The notes under the pieces were generated by a model. It saw only the letters and a program-made list of their open reading frames with translations, had not been told where the DNA came from and made no database searches. A stretch of 64,000 nucleotides of DNA, taken from Saccharina japonica (Eukaryota > Sar > Phaeophyceae > Laminariales > Laminariaceae). Positions 37,273-48,889 of the stretch are shown here, piece after piece (the stretch's first letter is position 1; the number at the start of each line of letters is the position of its first letter). The stretch covers positions 53,755-117,754 of the forward strand of contig MEHQ01004265.1 in assembly GCA_008828725.1 (NCBI GenBank), in the 5' to 3' direction. A program made the translations under genes and the position numbers.

Positions 37273-38087
37273 TTAAAATAAATGTTCGATGATTTGTATT
37301 GTGCATCTGGATACCAAGAGGCCGAGAGCGAGGTACGCTGTTGTACCCCAAATGTTGCTGGTTTGGTCGCGTCCATGTGTGTGAGCGCTGCAGCGACTCG
37401 TCCAGCACAGCAGCAGCCCTACAACGCAGCAGAGTACAGTAAACCTCTCGCGGCCTGCGTTTTGTGATGGACAAGCTGCTGCTGCACAACACAACAGTAG
37501 TATATGTGAGGAAAGTAGCTCGGCAGCGAGACGAACTATCACCGCAACGTGACCGTTTGTTAATGGTAACTCGCGCTGAGGAGGAGGAAGCACGCTTGAA
37601 AGACACACAGTCAGTAAACATATGTCGTAATGATTGCTACTTCTCTACCTCTTTTTATTATTGCTTTCTGACAATGTATAGCGCTTGTTCCAATCATCTG
37701 TACTCGCTCGCACTGGTGCCTGGCCGTTGCGAGCTATAAACATCACAATCAACTTTACGAGTTCTTCTCGCTGCCCCGGGATATCAAAGGATGGGGGATT
37801 TAAATCGAAGCTGGGGTTAGCCCAGGCGATTCTATTAGGTATAACTGTTTTGATTGGGCCTTTTGTTCATTTGGGAAATAATACGATGGTTCTATCGTTT
37901 TCTTCAGCTAAAAGCCATAAGGTAAGTTGCAACAATGGTGAGTAATAAATGCTATACCTCATGCTACGAAAACAAGATTCCCGTCAACGTGTTGATGAAT
38001 GAGGCACGAGTAGGTACAAGGGTTCGTTGTTGGTACATTTAACCGACGAGAGAACCTTCGAAAACAACCAGGACAAGCACGAACTAC

Positions 38088-38240
38088 CTGGAGTATTTGC
38101 AAACCAACGGCGTTTCCATACTGGTGAATCTCACGTTCGGAAATTGATACCAGGTATGAGGTTGGCTACAAGACGAGCTCAATACGGCCTTTAGGGTGCT
38201 TGCCCAGGGTACAGTTGGACAACCGGAGGTGTAGGCCCCC
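38088..38240 (-). CDS. Small 'AYTxGCP' exon (unit 2, open copy)
   Basis: The acceptor TTTCACTTACTTTACAG (ending at 38241) has a good pyrimidine tract. The 153-bp exon reads AYTSGCPTVPWASTL, SSSCSQPHTWYQFPNVRF and ends before a donor GTAGTT. The unit 1 partner (15294-15447) has a 1-bp length change, a stop and a destroyed donor. The product is unknown. It lies about 950 bp downstream of the stop codon of the 1041-bp exon, so it belongs to a different gene or an alternative 3' part. Confidence 0.45.
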
Positions 38241-39193
38241 CTGTAAAGTAAGTGAAAACCTGAATTATGAATTGGAAGTATGAACACGGGTGCACGTTTA
38301 AAATCGGAATACATGGCCAAATTCACCGTCAGCCTTCACCTTTGAAATACAGAATGTAATTGACGCGCGAAGAAGGAAGCCCGCCATATTACTGTTGCGC
38401 TCGCTCCAACTCCTCTCTTTTTCCAAAACGCAAGCTGGCCAAACAAGACATGTCACAACATCGCCCGATCGCGCCGGCCGAACCCCGCGAAGCAGTAGAC
38501 GCATACTACGGTAAATGCACACCTTGTTTCCGCTTGAGGCGCTCTAAACCGCCACCCAAAACAAATATTTTGGAGTAAACCCAAAGTGCTATCCGATCAA
38601 CAATATTTGTTTATGGACTAAGTAAAACCACCAAACATTTTCCAACGTAGTAATGGACGACCGACGCTGTTGGGTTAAGGAGCCCGATCATTAACATACA
38701 CAAATCGCCCAAAACGTGCTACCTCTCTCGTAGCGCACATCCGTACCTTCTGCGTCAACCTGTCGGCGTGTGTGTTATCCAAAAATGGCAAACAATACCG
38801 CAATCGTTTGAACGCGCTGATGAAAGCTACCTACTGTTTGGTAACCAACCGTCGTTGGTATATTGTATCGACATGTAATCGACACCTTACAAAGCAGGAA
38901 CTTAGCATTAACCGTCGGGGGCAGTCCGCTTCCACTACTATGCACAAAGTCTCCGGCAGGCTGCGTTTTGCGAAAGGAAAACACGAGATGATCTTGCCGT
39001 CCAAACCTGGGGGACTAGCAGCCACGGTGTATACCTCATTGTTTTATCAGACTGGACGGGACCGAGGGACCCCGAACATCGTAAAATGTTATATTACGAC
39101 AGGTCCAATATGGGGCATATACGCTATTTTCAACAATTGGTATCAGATGCTTGCATACGCCTCTCGTCTGCAGCGTAACTTGCGCGGGTGCGC

Positions 39194-40234
39194 TCAAAAG
39201 TTGTCCTCGAGTTCCATCCTCAAGGAGTTACAGTACCCTAGCCATAAAATAACGAAATCGCGATACACCGTCGACAAAACCCAGTATTCCACCCTGGCCC
39301 GGTTTCTCAAGATGTCGACGACGGGCTTGAAACAAGCTCCAAATTTCTCACCGAGAATGTCTGGGTCGGCAACCATCAAAATACCCGCAAAAATAACAAA
39401 CGGGAAAGTAACGTAGCTAATAGCTGTGACAATAATCGGGGCCCTGTGCCAGCCGCATTCGTTCCCATGCCACGCACAGATCAGCAGCGAAAGAAGCGAC
39501 GTGGCCCAGTACCCCGTACCCCACCCGACCAAGAGAGAAGGCACTCGAGAATCCCTATAGCTGTGCCATCCGCCTCGATGTGGATATATTTGTGAGGAAC
39601 GACGCGGTTCTTGAATGGCGGTAACGCGTGCATGCCTCGCCAAACATACCGTCAAAGCCTTCAGTGCAACGCCCGTGGCCAGCACCGCATTCATGGACAC
39701 CATGACCAACTTTTTCTCGGTCATGACTAACCTATGGTCATCGGTCCCCGGAACATTTTTCGGAGCTAAGGTAAAGGCCAAAGGAAACCCACGCCCACCC
39801 TGTATGTATAGGTAATTGGGGACGATCTGTGCAAACCACAATCCCTGAATGACGTAGTAAAACGGCTGCCTTCTAAAACTTTCGTCAGCTCTACGCATGA
39901 TTGCAACGATACGCGCCAAAACAATTTGAACCGTTAAACCAATCGTTGGGTCGTCCTCGCTTTCATATGATTCGCTCCAACAATCGAAACACGCCTGCAG
40001 GGTAGAACTCGCTAGAACGGAGGCAACGGTCGCGGCCGCAGGATTGACTAGCCAAATAAACCACGTTGGCCACGATTTCAGAATGCTGTTGTTACCCTCC
40101 AACAACGGTGAAGAATCCCCGATGTAAAGTATCGCGATCAATGCCAACGCGAAGCTGATCCCCATCGATTGTATCGCCCAAAATAAGCGCCATCGCTGAG
40201 GAACTGACGAAAGGAATTTGAGAACTTTCTCGTC
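39194..40234 (-). CDS. Multi-pass membrane protein, terminal exon (unit 2)
   Basis: This is the partner of 16334-17374, also exactly 1041 bp (346 residues and TGA), starting DEKVLKFL and ending ELEDNF. All hydrophobic segments, GDSSPLLEGNN, NECGWHRAP and DPDILGEKF are kept, and about three quarters of residues are identical. The surrounding DNA differs by many indels, so the frame is probably under selection. The acceptor GGCCCAG precedes GAC GAG. Further upstream the frame meets TAA and TAG where unit 1 has CAA codons, which confirms that coding starts at this acceptor rather than further left. The first ATG is residue 24, inside a membrane segment, so translation must start in an upstream exon I could not find. 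The family is not recognised. Confidence 0.75.
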   Translation of the reverse strand, partial: DEKVLKFLSSVPQRWRLFWAIQSMGISFALALIAILYIGDSSPLLEGNNSILKSWPTWFIWLVNPAAATVASVLASSTLQACFDCWSESYESEDDPTIGLTVQIVLARIVAIMRRADESFRRQPFYYVIQGLWFAQIVPNYLYIQGGRGFPLAFTLAPKNVPGTDDHRLVMTEKKLVMVSMNAVLATGVALKALTVCLARHARVTAIQEPRRSSQIYPHRGGWHSYRDSRVPSLLVGWGTGYWATSLLSLLICAWHGNECGWHRAPIIVTAISYVTFPFVIFAGILMVADPDILGEKFGACFKPVVDILRNRARVEYWVLSTVYRDFVILWLGYCNSLRMELEDNF

Positions 40235-40299
40235 CTGGGCCGGCGACAGCAGGTTTGCAGGAGAGGAAGGAATTTAAGTCATGATATATTGACCAGTTC

Positions 40300-42714
40300 T
40301 TTTAAGCTAGAGAATGACACAAAGTTGGAAAACCACGAGGAAAAAAAAACAAAAACACATTACCAAATATGTTGGAGTACAGGTGACACAATTAAAACGA
40401 AAAAGAAAAATTCGCCATTCTCGTCTATCGTGTGCCTCGCAGATGAAATCAAATGAGTATCTGGAATTAGTATCGGGAATGATTAACAAGTTGGCGTTGT
40501 GTGATTGCATTTGGTGAGTGTGCCATTACATTGGTACGTTACGTGTGTTGTCCGACATCAGTTCGTACGGGTGACGATGCGATATACCGAAACGGGAAAT
40601 ATTTTGTCCCGGAACTATGTAACGATGTTACAAACTTGGCGAATGGTTCAGGCTCTTTACAAAAGCTACGCACGGATGCAACATGCCGTGTATTTCGCAC
40701 TCGTGGCGCTACAAGCTCTTCAGTTTTGCTAGCTGTATTCAGTAACTAGAATAATGCACTAGAGTCCATATTTGGTCTGAGTGCGTCATATTCACGTTGT
40801 TGTAGATGTGCACGAAGGACGGACACTAGCTTATGTTTCTCATCGTGAGCATCCAATGTACAACCTCCTAGATGTATCGTCGACCAGCAAACACTCGAAT
40901 ATAGTAACCTTATGAAGACGATGTTACAATTCGGTCCAGTGGACTGTATATCAGTTGGACAGATACTATATTCGGTCGTAATACAGTTGGACGGTTATTA
41001 TATTCGGTCGAAAACAAATTCGATACAACACCCAGATGCATCTTTGCAAAGCACACGGGCTATGATTCCTCTGCACGCTTCAAAGCCTTTTTCTCGACGC
41101 GAGATGACCTTATTTGTTTTGCTTTTTTCTACTATCGTGCCGGCCTGCCCAGATTTTGCCAGATTAATTTATGTCCGGTGGCCTGCTCCAGGGCACGTGC
41201 AACGGGCGTAGACGCAACGTCATGCATGATTGTTTGCGGAAGCACGAGCGAGTAAGAGTACGATCGACTATTACAGCCAAGAAAGAAAACTGCATGTTTT
41301 TAGTGTTGGGGAAATATAGAAACAAACATCTTGACGGACAATACCGGTAGTAATTAGGACAAAATACGATTAGTGAATACACTGGAATACATAGGTTTGT
41401 GTATACGTAATGGGTCCTAATTTCTATGGTGTGTGTGTGTTCTTCACATTAAACCTTCCTTTCTACCCGTCGACATCCAGCACACCCAGTGTCCGTGCCG
41501 ATTCTTCATCCTAAAAAGGTACCAGTTCTGTGGTCACAAAACTACGACACAGAGATACTACGCTCAGTGCAGTAAGCAGAGCAGACAATGCAATGTCATA
41601 TACGACAGGCAAGACCTACTATGGTGCCATGTAATAGTAGTACGTTGTATTAACAGTACAAACATACTGAAAACGTACAGCATGCTGCAGTAGTAGTAGT
41701 ACTAGTCGATCTACAGCAGTAGTAGTAGTAGTCGAAATAGTGCATCATCAATGGTGTCGTTCTGGAGATTACCACTACAGCAGTAGTAGGTGCATAACTC
41801 ATGGTCTACAATGTGAGTGTACATGCTTTTGTACTTAGTATATTTTTTACTTGTAACATACCAAAAGCAGAGAGGAATGCCACACGTTATACATACTATG
41901 TAGTGGAGTGCTGCCATCACATGCATGCCAGCTACATCACACTGCAGTAAATATTACAGCGTCCACTTTTACAGAAAAAACAACACACGCGTACGAACAT
42001 TATCATTGGGACGTAAAGGCTGCCTTTACAATGAATGGTAATAAGATACCACCACAATATGATGGACAGCGCTTGAATAAAACAAATATATTATAAGCAT
42101 TGTACCTTTTTACAAGTCAGGCACAGTATGCAACCTCTAAGGGTCGTTCGTATCGAGCAACTTTCCCCCAAAAGTTCCATTCTTGATTTTCGCGGAAATT
42201 TTAGCATTTCCATATTTTCCAAAAACAAATTCCAAATATTGGAATGCGAAGCCTTCCAAATATTTCGCCCTCTGTTAAAATTCCAAACTTTCCACGTCGT
42301 AGACACGCCTAAACCGAACGATTCAACACTTAAAAAAAAATCGACAAACTATTGATAGACCGGTGGCTTAACCGTACCGCCCCAAACTCATCAAGTATAC
42401 AGCAGTATCCAAGCCTATTAGGAAGATACTACGAGTACATAGACCCTGGGATCTGGCGCACTTATCGCCTGAACCCCTGCGATTTTGTTACTGAATTGAG
42501 TATCCACTTAGTATTTTCTTCATTCCAGAGAGTTTCGATACAGCATTGTTTGGCATAATAATTGGGTCTTAACAGGTCTAAAACCCCTGGCTATCAATAC
42601 TACTGTTAGTAAAAGAACAAGCTGGAAGGACTTGACGGGGTCTCGTAAAACACGTTTTCGTTTGCAACATTTTAAGATATGCGCTGAACTAACGCCGCGT
42701 ACGTTTATTCATGT
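40300..42714. other. No gene seen; collinear with 17450-21050
   Basis: This stretch aligns with unit 1 without the 18053 insert and the hAT-like element. CAGTAGTAG-type triplets occur around 41680-41800. Short phrases of the form TTCCAAATATT are repeated at 42180-42300. No conserved frame is visible. Confidence 0.45.
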
Positions 42715-43320
42715 ACGTACGGTAGTACCTGTCGAAGTATACCGGGGGTATTTTCACAGTAAATACCGGTACCCGGCGCTTCGGTAAGTTCGGTTTTTTT
42801 CCAATACCGGTACCCGACACTTTGGTAAGATGGGTCTTTTATTATACCGACCAGTACCCACCACTTCGGTAAGTTCGGTATTTTTCCAATACCGGTACCC
42901 GACACTTTGGTAAGTTCGGTGTTTTTTTATAGCGACCAGTACCCACCACTTCAGTAAGTTCGGTGTTTTTTTAATACCGGTACCCAACACTTCGGTAAGT
43001 TCGGTACGCCCACCCCGATATACTCCAGGTACCAGTATACCCTCCAACGCGATGCCGGGGGTACCGGCATTTGTTTGGTACTGGGCTCGATACCCTACCA
43101 AACACTTGGGTAAGTTCGGTATTTTTCCAATTACAGTACCCTACACTTCGGTACAAGCTCGGTATTGTTTATATACCGCTACCCCACACCTCGGTAAGTT
43201 CAGTATTTTTCAAATAGCGGTACCCGACACTTCGGTAAGCAGCACTTTTTTTCAATATCGGTACCCGACACTTCGGTAAGATCGGGACACCTACCTCAAC
43301 ATACCCCGGGTAGCGGTTTA
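42715..43320. repeat. Minisatellite with ~42-bp alternating monomers
   Basis: Monomers of about 41-43 bp consist of TTCGGTAAGTTCGG, a T-rich spacer, the palindrome-bearing ATACCGGTACCC and GACAC. In the left part two versions alternate: one ends ACCGGTACCCGACAC, the other GACCAGTACCCACCAC. The array has no counterpart in unit 1. A 14-residue repeat frame on the minus strand (YWKNTELTEV) is a by-product of the period. Confidence 0.8.
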
Positions 43321-44144
43321 CCTCCGGCCACAATACCGGCGGTGATCGGTTTGCGGCCTCGATACAGATGAATTGGATATGTATGCAATACGGAAGCACA
43401 CGATGACATTATACAAGGCATTAATTTGTGGTAGCAGCAGCAGTCCCGTCCACATTTTCGTATCTGGTCTTTGGCGCTGGAGTGACACAACGCACTCTAT
43501 CACACCCACCATGCACGGCTGTACACATCACACAACCGCCGAGAGTACGGAGTGAAAAATATAGATGGTTTTATCACCAAGTAACTCGCGACGTTGGGTT
43601 TCGAGGCGCCGGTGAGGCGGTGCTACGGCATGCTCTGCGCAAACTCAATGTAGTGGGAGAGGCTTCGACTCCTCGCCTGAGAATGTACTTGTATCATGCA
43701 TCCTATATACGGACTTGAACGCGACTCTCGAATCCATCGCTGTTTTAATTATATTCAAACCTGGTGTACCAGCAGCAGTGGCAGCAGCACAACACGAGGT
43801 CGCCGATGATCTAAACCGTATGCTGAGCTTCGAAGTAGGGAGGTTGGTGTATAGACCAGGCATTAATCGTAGCACTCGATGGCAGTGGCGCGCGTGGACT
43901 GTAACAGATACCTGGTATACAGTAGAGCCCCAAGCAGCAGCACACCTCCCAAGTTGGAGCTGCTGCTTCTGCCCCTCTGCTGCTGTGTTCTATTGCTGTT
44001 CTTGCTGGGGCTGTTGCTGCTGATATATCCACGCTGCCGCTTACTACACAGTTGGGGTGGGAGCGGCGGCTTTTCCGTTTTCTCGGCCGTTGCCGCCGAC
44101 ATCTGTTTGCCCCTGCTTCATACAAGTACACGTGCATTAGGGGT
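43321..44144. other. Spacer between minisatellite blocks, no supported gene
   Basis: This spacer is GC-richer and contains CAG/CTG triplets (43770-43800, 43935-44035). Open frames overlap on both strands and have no partner in unit 1. Confidence 0.35.
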
Positions 44145-44430
44145 TAATTCCGTAGGGAACGTACCGAAGTATACCTGGGGTATTTCCTTGGTGAAAACCG
44201 GTACCTAACCCTTGCGTAAGTTCGGCCTTTTTTCAATACCGGTACCCGACACTTCGGTAAGTTCTGGATTTTTTCAATACCGGTACCCGACACCTCGGTA
44301 AGTTCGGTACTTTTTCAATACTGGTACCCAACAGTTGGGTAAGTTCGGAACTTTTTCTACACATGTACCGGAGATTTCTTTAAGTTCGGTAAATTTTCGA
44401 TACCTGTACCAGACACTTCGGTAAGTTCGC
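44145..44430. repeat. Second block of the ~42-bp minisatellite
   Basis: The monomers are the same as at 42715-43320. The block opens with CGAAGTATACC, GGGGTATTT and ACCGGTACC in the same order as the first block (42733 onward), so the two blocks share a direct-repeat start. Confidence 0.75.
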
Positions 44431-44814
44431 TTGTGTTGGAACAGTAGGTGCAAAACAAAACGCTTTCCGAAATTAATTACAGGTCAGTAGTTACAGTACA
44501 TTTTGGGTAAATTGATAAGATATGTGAATGGTATGATTGGAAGATGACCTGCACAAACATGGTCATTCCTATAGGAAATATATGTTACACTATTCCTGTA
44601 GTATTCCATGTGCAGCTCATATTTCAGCCATTCCATAAACATTTGCTCATCAACCATTTCATAATGCTTGACAAATCTATACCAATACCCAATAATGCAA
44701 TCCATTACTTTGTATTTACTTATTGATATTGGCCCTACATGTAGTCTGTTCTCCGATTATTTGCGCGAATCGTTTTCCAGACATCCATGCCTTGGAGGAT
44801 CTGCAATCCGTTTG

Positions 44815-45549
44815 TTAAGGGGCCCGTTCGGTAGTAAGAAAATAGAGCAATTTTGACAGCAGCGATACTATTTCTGGTTTATGACCACCATATGAGTTCT
44901 CCTTACGGAACAAGGCATAGCTACAGTTCTAATGATCAGACCTCCGACCGACCATCGTATAGCTCGTTCGGTATAGTCTCTAGGGGGTGTTGGGTCTCTT
45001 TGATCTACAAGGCAGCGTAGGTATTGCTGTGTTTGCATCACGAAACGAAAATGCTCCGTAGCAAGACTTTTTATCGTTTCGGGGCTCCTGTTTGGTATCT
45101 ACACTCTGCTGTGGCTACGTAGGACACTACGGTCGGTCGAGTTAGAGGCCCAGGTAGCTTCACCTACCAGTCAGTGCTCGGCGTCCTCGTACAACATCTG
45201 AGTTCAAACAGTATCATCCACCGGGGAAAATTCCCTTTTGTCAAGTTCGTCTTTGGGTATCAGGGGTACTGTATGGCGAGTCGTTAGCAAGAGGCACTTT
45301 TCGTGATGCAAAATGCGTCTGATCGATACGCCTCCTGTGACTCAAGTGTTGACAATGAACTACGCTCTCTGAAACTACTCATATGTCGGCAGTCTGAGTA
45401 TTGTAACCAGATACTTACCGTTTTCCCTACGGAGTCATGTATATAGAAGAAATTTAACCGGAAATAGTACGCGTATGGCAACTGAAAAAGAAAAAAAAAG
45501 GATTTGTTTTTATTTACACTAATAATTTTTTTCGGAAGCGGCCCCTTAA
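44815..45549. mobile_element. TTAA-flanked inverted-repeat element, copy 1 (piggyBac-like MITE)
   Basis: TTAA (44815-44818 and 45546-45549) flanks ends GGGGCC...GGCCCC. The body shares several phrases with the element at 60858-61606, including TACTATTTCTGGT near the end and an internal stretch around 'gtttgcatcacgaaacgaaa'. Unit 1 has the unoccupied site, TTTGATAAGGAAATC at about 21457, where this unit reads TTTGTTAA...TTAACGAAAG. The 735 bp have no transposase. TTAA duplication with C/G-rich ends is the piggyBac signature. Confidence 0.75.
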
Positions 45550-45765
45550 CGAAAGTAACTCATTAAAACAGTGTTCTTTTCTACGGGAAGGGCTGACTAG
45601 TATAGAGGCATTTGAAGTCCTAAGGCAGCAGTTGATTAGTTTACGATTTTGGTTCCTTCCCCACAGCCCCAAACAAACAAAAAGGTTTTTTTGCCACCCT
45701 CTTCCGCCTCTCATTCGGCTCAGCACGATATATTATCGTCTCGCTCGTCTGTCATAATGTTTCCA

Positions 45766-46787
45766 GGGGATTTTACAAAAAGGGGTACACCCCCCTATAT
45801 CGGGACAAAAAGGGGGACATCGGTTTTCGCCGCCGGGTACGCGACTATGTACTCTGTCAAATCGCCTCGAAATTAAAACCTGATGCGTTTGCCACACTTG
45901 CATGGCATCTCCCTACCATCCACAGCGTTTTGTTTTTTTTCATATGTTTAGCGGGGGAACGAGAGCGATCAAAAGGGGGGCGTGAGCATATCCCCCTTTT
46001 TGTTATGCCTACGCGAGGGTATCCCCCTTTCCATCTACTTAGTTTGGGGAATCCCCCTTTTTACGTAACGTCCCCCTTTTTGTTACGCTGCGGAGAGATA
46101 TCCCCCTTTCTGTGTCAAAACGACCACGGGTAAGTGACCACTCCATGTTCTGGTTGTTGTGGCACGCCTAACAGACGAAGTCTAACGTCGAAAAGACCAA
46201 CGGCCCATACCTAGGCAAATGTGGTACCCAGATCAGCATACGTAATGTACGTATATATCACAAATGATTCCGTGAGCACTGCCTGCAGACCATATCCGAG
46301 AGAAGGTCCTGTGACAAGCACGTCTGGTTCAGAATCAATCAATCGTGGTTTTCAGGTGTCGCCCTGCAAATCAATGCATTACATTGGTTGGCGCCCTGTG
46401 CCCTGTGGTCTTCAAAAATCACCAACATATACATACGAGTATACGTAAATATGTACGTACCAAAGGATAGTAGTACTCCTCTGGTACTGCTTGCTGCTGT
46501 ACGTATATCATGTACTCGTGCCGGTACCGCCGTATACGTATAATCGTATATAAGGTACGTACCATGACGTAGAGGAGAGGAGAGTCTTATTGTACCAGGC
46601 AATGAGCTGTTGAGCTGTTCGGTCACAGTGGTGGTTAATATATGACTATGAGTATACCATTAATGCGCTGGCCGTTGGATTGGTGTTGACGACCGCCTCT
46701 TTAACGAGAACCTCGCCGCCGGTGCTTGGTAGTGTCCCCCATTTTGTAACGATATATGGGGGGTGTCCCCCTTTTTGTAAAATGCCC
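45766..46787. mobile_element. Inverted-repeat transposon with 9-bp target duplication, C/T-rich (Mutator-like)
   Basis: The direct repeats ATGTTTCCA (45757-45765) and ATGTTTCAA (46788-46796) differ at one base. The ends are inverted repeats of about 55 bp starting GGGGATTTTACAAAAAGGGG on the left and GGGCATTTTACAAAAAGGGG inverted on the right, then ACACCCCCC and GGGGGACA. Inside, the phrase ATCCCCCTTTTTGTTA recurs at 45989-46110. No transposase frame is visible in 1022 bp. This would be the third element in the window with a 9-bp duplication and ends starting with G. Confidence 0.75.
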
Positions 46788-47690
46788 ATGTTTCAACAAT
46801 CACTACTGTAGATCAGGCAACTATCAATAGTGTTTGCAGGTGTATGTATGAATGTATTATATTCCATCTATCCCTACAGTACCTCAATTATCCTGCCATG
46901 ATATACCACTTACTTACATTGGCGTTGACGTGATTAAACACTAACATATATATATATATTTATATACACGGCTTTCCTTTGGAGTGGTTGTAAGATGGGG
47001 GTTGCTTCTTGAACGAACACGATGTTTGCTTGTAGTTGGGTTTGGACTAGTCCGCCAAAGATTGCAGTTGTCAGGGGGATTAGTGTGCCCACAACGAGTA
47101 ACAATTTTACAGTACATTAACATATAGCCTACTCGTACATCAAACAGTCCAAATAAATACGGGCGACGGAAGAAAAGCATAGTAGTAAAGTCTCCCCCCC
47201 GTACGCAGTACCTCAGCAGTAACAAAGCAGTAGTAACAGACAATACAGAGCGGCAACCTATATACTGCGGTCTATGCCGGTCCAGGGACGAGTCGACAAT
47301 ATATACCTGCTGTTTTCATCAGACCCTAAGACACAACGAAGACACTCTGCCCTCGTACATAGGGGCGGTGTACGTATTGTATGATACTCGTACCTCAGAA
47401 CGCACTTCGTACGGGTACGACTTTTGTTTACTTTCTAGGAGCAATATTATACAGAGGATTTTTTGTGAAATTCCTGAAAAACGCGTGCCTCTTGCGCAGA
47501 GTCGGGAAGTGCGAAAAACAGCAATCTATTCCAGCTGGGTGCACAAATGATTTTTCCGATATCCTTCTTAGAATATTGGAAGCGGCGATATGTATGATGT
47601 CAAGTCAGGAACAAAAAGTTATAGTTTTTTACATGTCGTACGTGGCTAGCTACTCTGTACGTACAGACAAACACACTCGTACAACAGCAC

Positions 47691-47692
47691 TG

Positions 47693-47732
<40 letters not shown>

Positions 47733-47735
47733 CAA
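47691..47735. repeat. CAG microsatellite, left copy
   Basis: An uninterrupted (CAG)n of about a dozen units is followed by TAGCAAGCAGCAGCAGG. The right copy at 53526 is longer and interrupted. Confidence 0.85.
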
Positions 47736-48694
47736 GCAGCAGCAGGCACAGGGAGAGCAGAGCACCAGGGTAGAACCCTGCTCCTTGCCCCCATGCTCTT
47801 ATTTTCCTGTGATAGTCTGTCTTGCGTTGATTTGCTTGAAAGTATGCGTACGTCCTGCTGTCTTTCTGCCAATGCTAAAAAAAAACGTAAGTAGTAGATG
47901 CCGCGTTCGCACGTCAAGGCAGATACTGACACATAGCCAGCAGAAGAACAGCAGAAGTAGTAGCAGCAGTACAGCAGCAGCAGTACGCCATGAGCTCTGC
48001 CTGATAGCCTGTATGATGGTATCTCTCTCTACGCTCACAAAATGCCGGTTGTGCAGCTATACATCATGATGACCTCTCCAATATGATAGTCTGTATGTAG
48101 GTGCCTCTCCGAGGTGGTGCTGTTCAAATGCCGGCTATCGAGCAACTACGTCATGATGGTTGCGCACCAAAGCGCCCGCTGCTATACCGCCCGTTACTGC
48201 TGCTGTTGCTGCACGTAGCCCCCACGCCCGCAGCCACATTACTTATGCATGCACTATGGCAGCAGCTGTTGATCGTGTGCTGCTGATGCACATCATCAGC
48301 GTTGGCTGATGACCGGTATGGCGATGTCCGCGGCAAAGCAGTTGGCGGCGAAGCGCTGCTGCTGTTCAAATGCCAACCATGCTCTGCCGTGCGTTGTCGT
48401 CGTAGCTGACAAACTGAAGTACGGACCATACACTATTAATAGTTGTAGTCGTGCTGCTGCCAGCAAAACGTGAAGAGCTAAAAGCTATTTCAAAGCTGTC
48501 AACCGAAAGTTGGGCCCTTTGTCACGAAGAAGAGCTGCCTTAGGGTCCACTCGTAACGACCGACCCCGGTTTACGTTAATGTATAGTTGTTTTATGTGTA
48601 CAAGGCTTTCCTACGGAGTGGTCATAGTAAGGGCGACGCAAGAAATACGGGTTACCTCGACCGCAGCAGAGCATCAACACAACGCACATCAGCA

Positions 48695-48725
<31 letters not shown>

Positions 48726-48889
48726 AAGCAGCAAAAACGACAGAAACAACTAGACTGATGCATATTTACCTATAACCGAGGAGTGCGGACAAATCGTTTC
48801 GACGAAGAAGGTGGAAACTAAAGTAAACAACGCGTACGTACGTACGAACTCTCGAGTTATGTTTTCATGCTGCCGCCTGCTGATTTAAT

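Larger units (their letters stand above)
35375..37830. other. 2.4-kb segment present only in unit 2
   Basis: Unit 1 passes directly from 'gatccccgct' (15040) to 'gtataactgtttt' (15047). Unit 2 has this segment between the same phrases (35368 and 37833). It begins with four copies of a TTACCGTGATT phrase (35444-35495), then holds CTG/CCG-rich DNA and a nested inverted-repeat transposon. I found no terminal repeats for the whole segment. Confidence 0.55.

Noticed and set aside
38772-39416. A 214-residue plus-strand protein
   Set aside because: Its second half is antisense to the conserved membrane-protein exon. Its first half is not kept as one frame in unit 1.
42754-43101. A protein with 14-residue repeats (YWKNTELTEV)
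   Set aside because: The period equals the 42-bp minisatellite monomer, so the frame is a by-product of the array.
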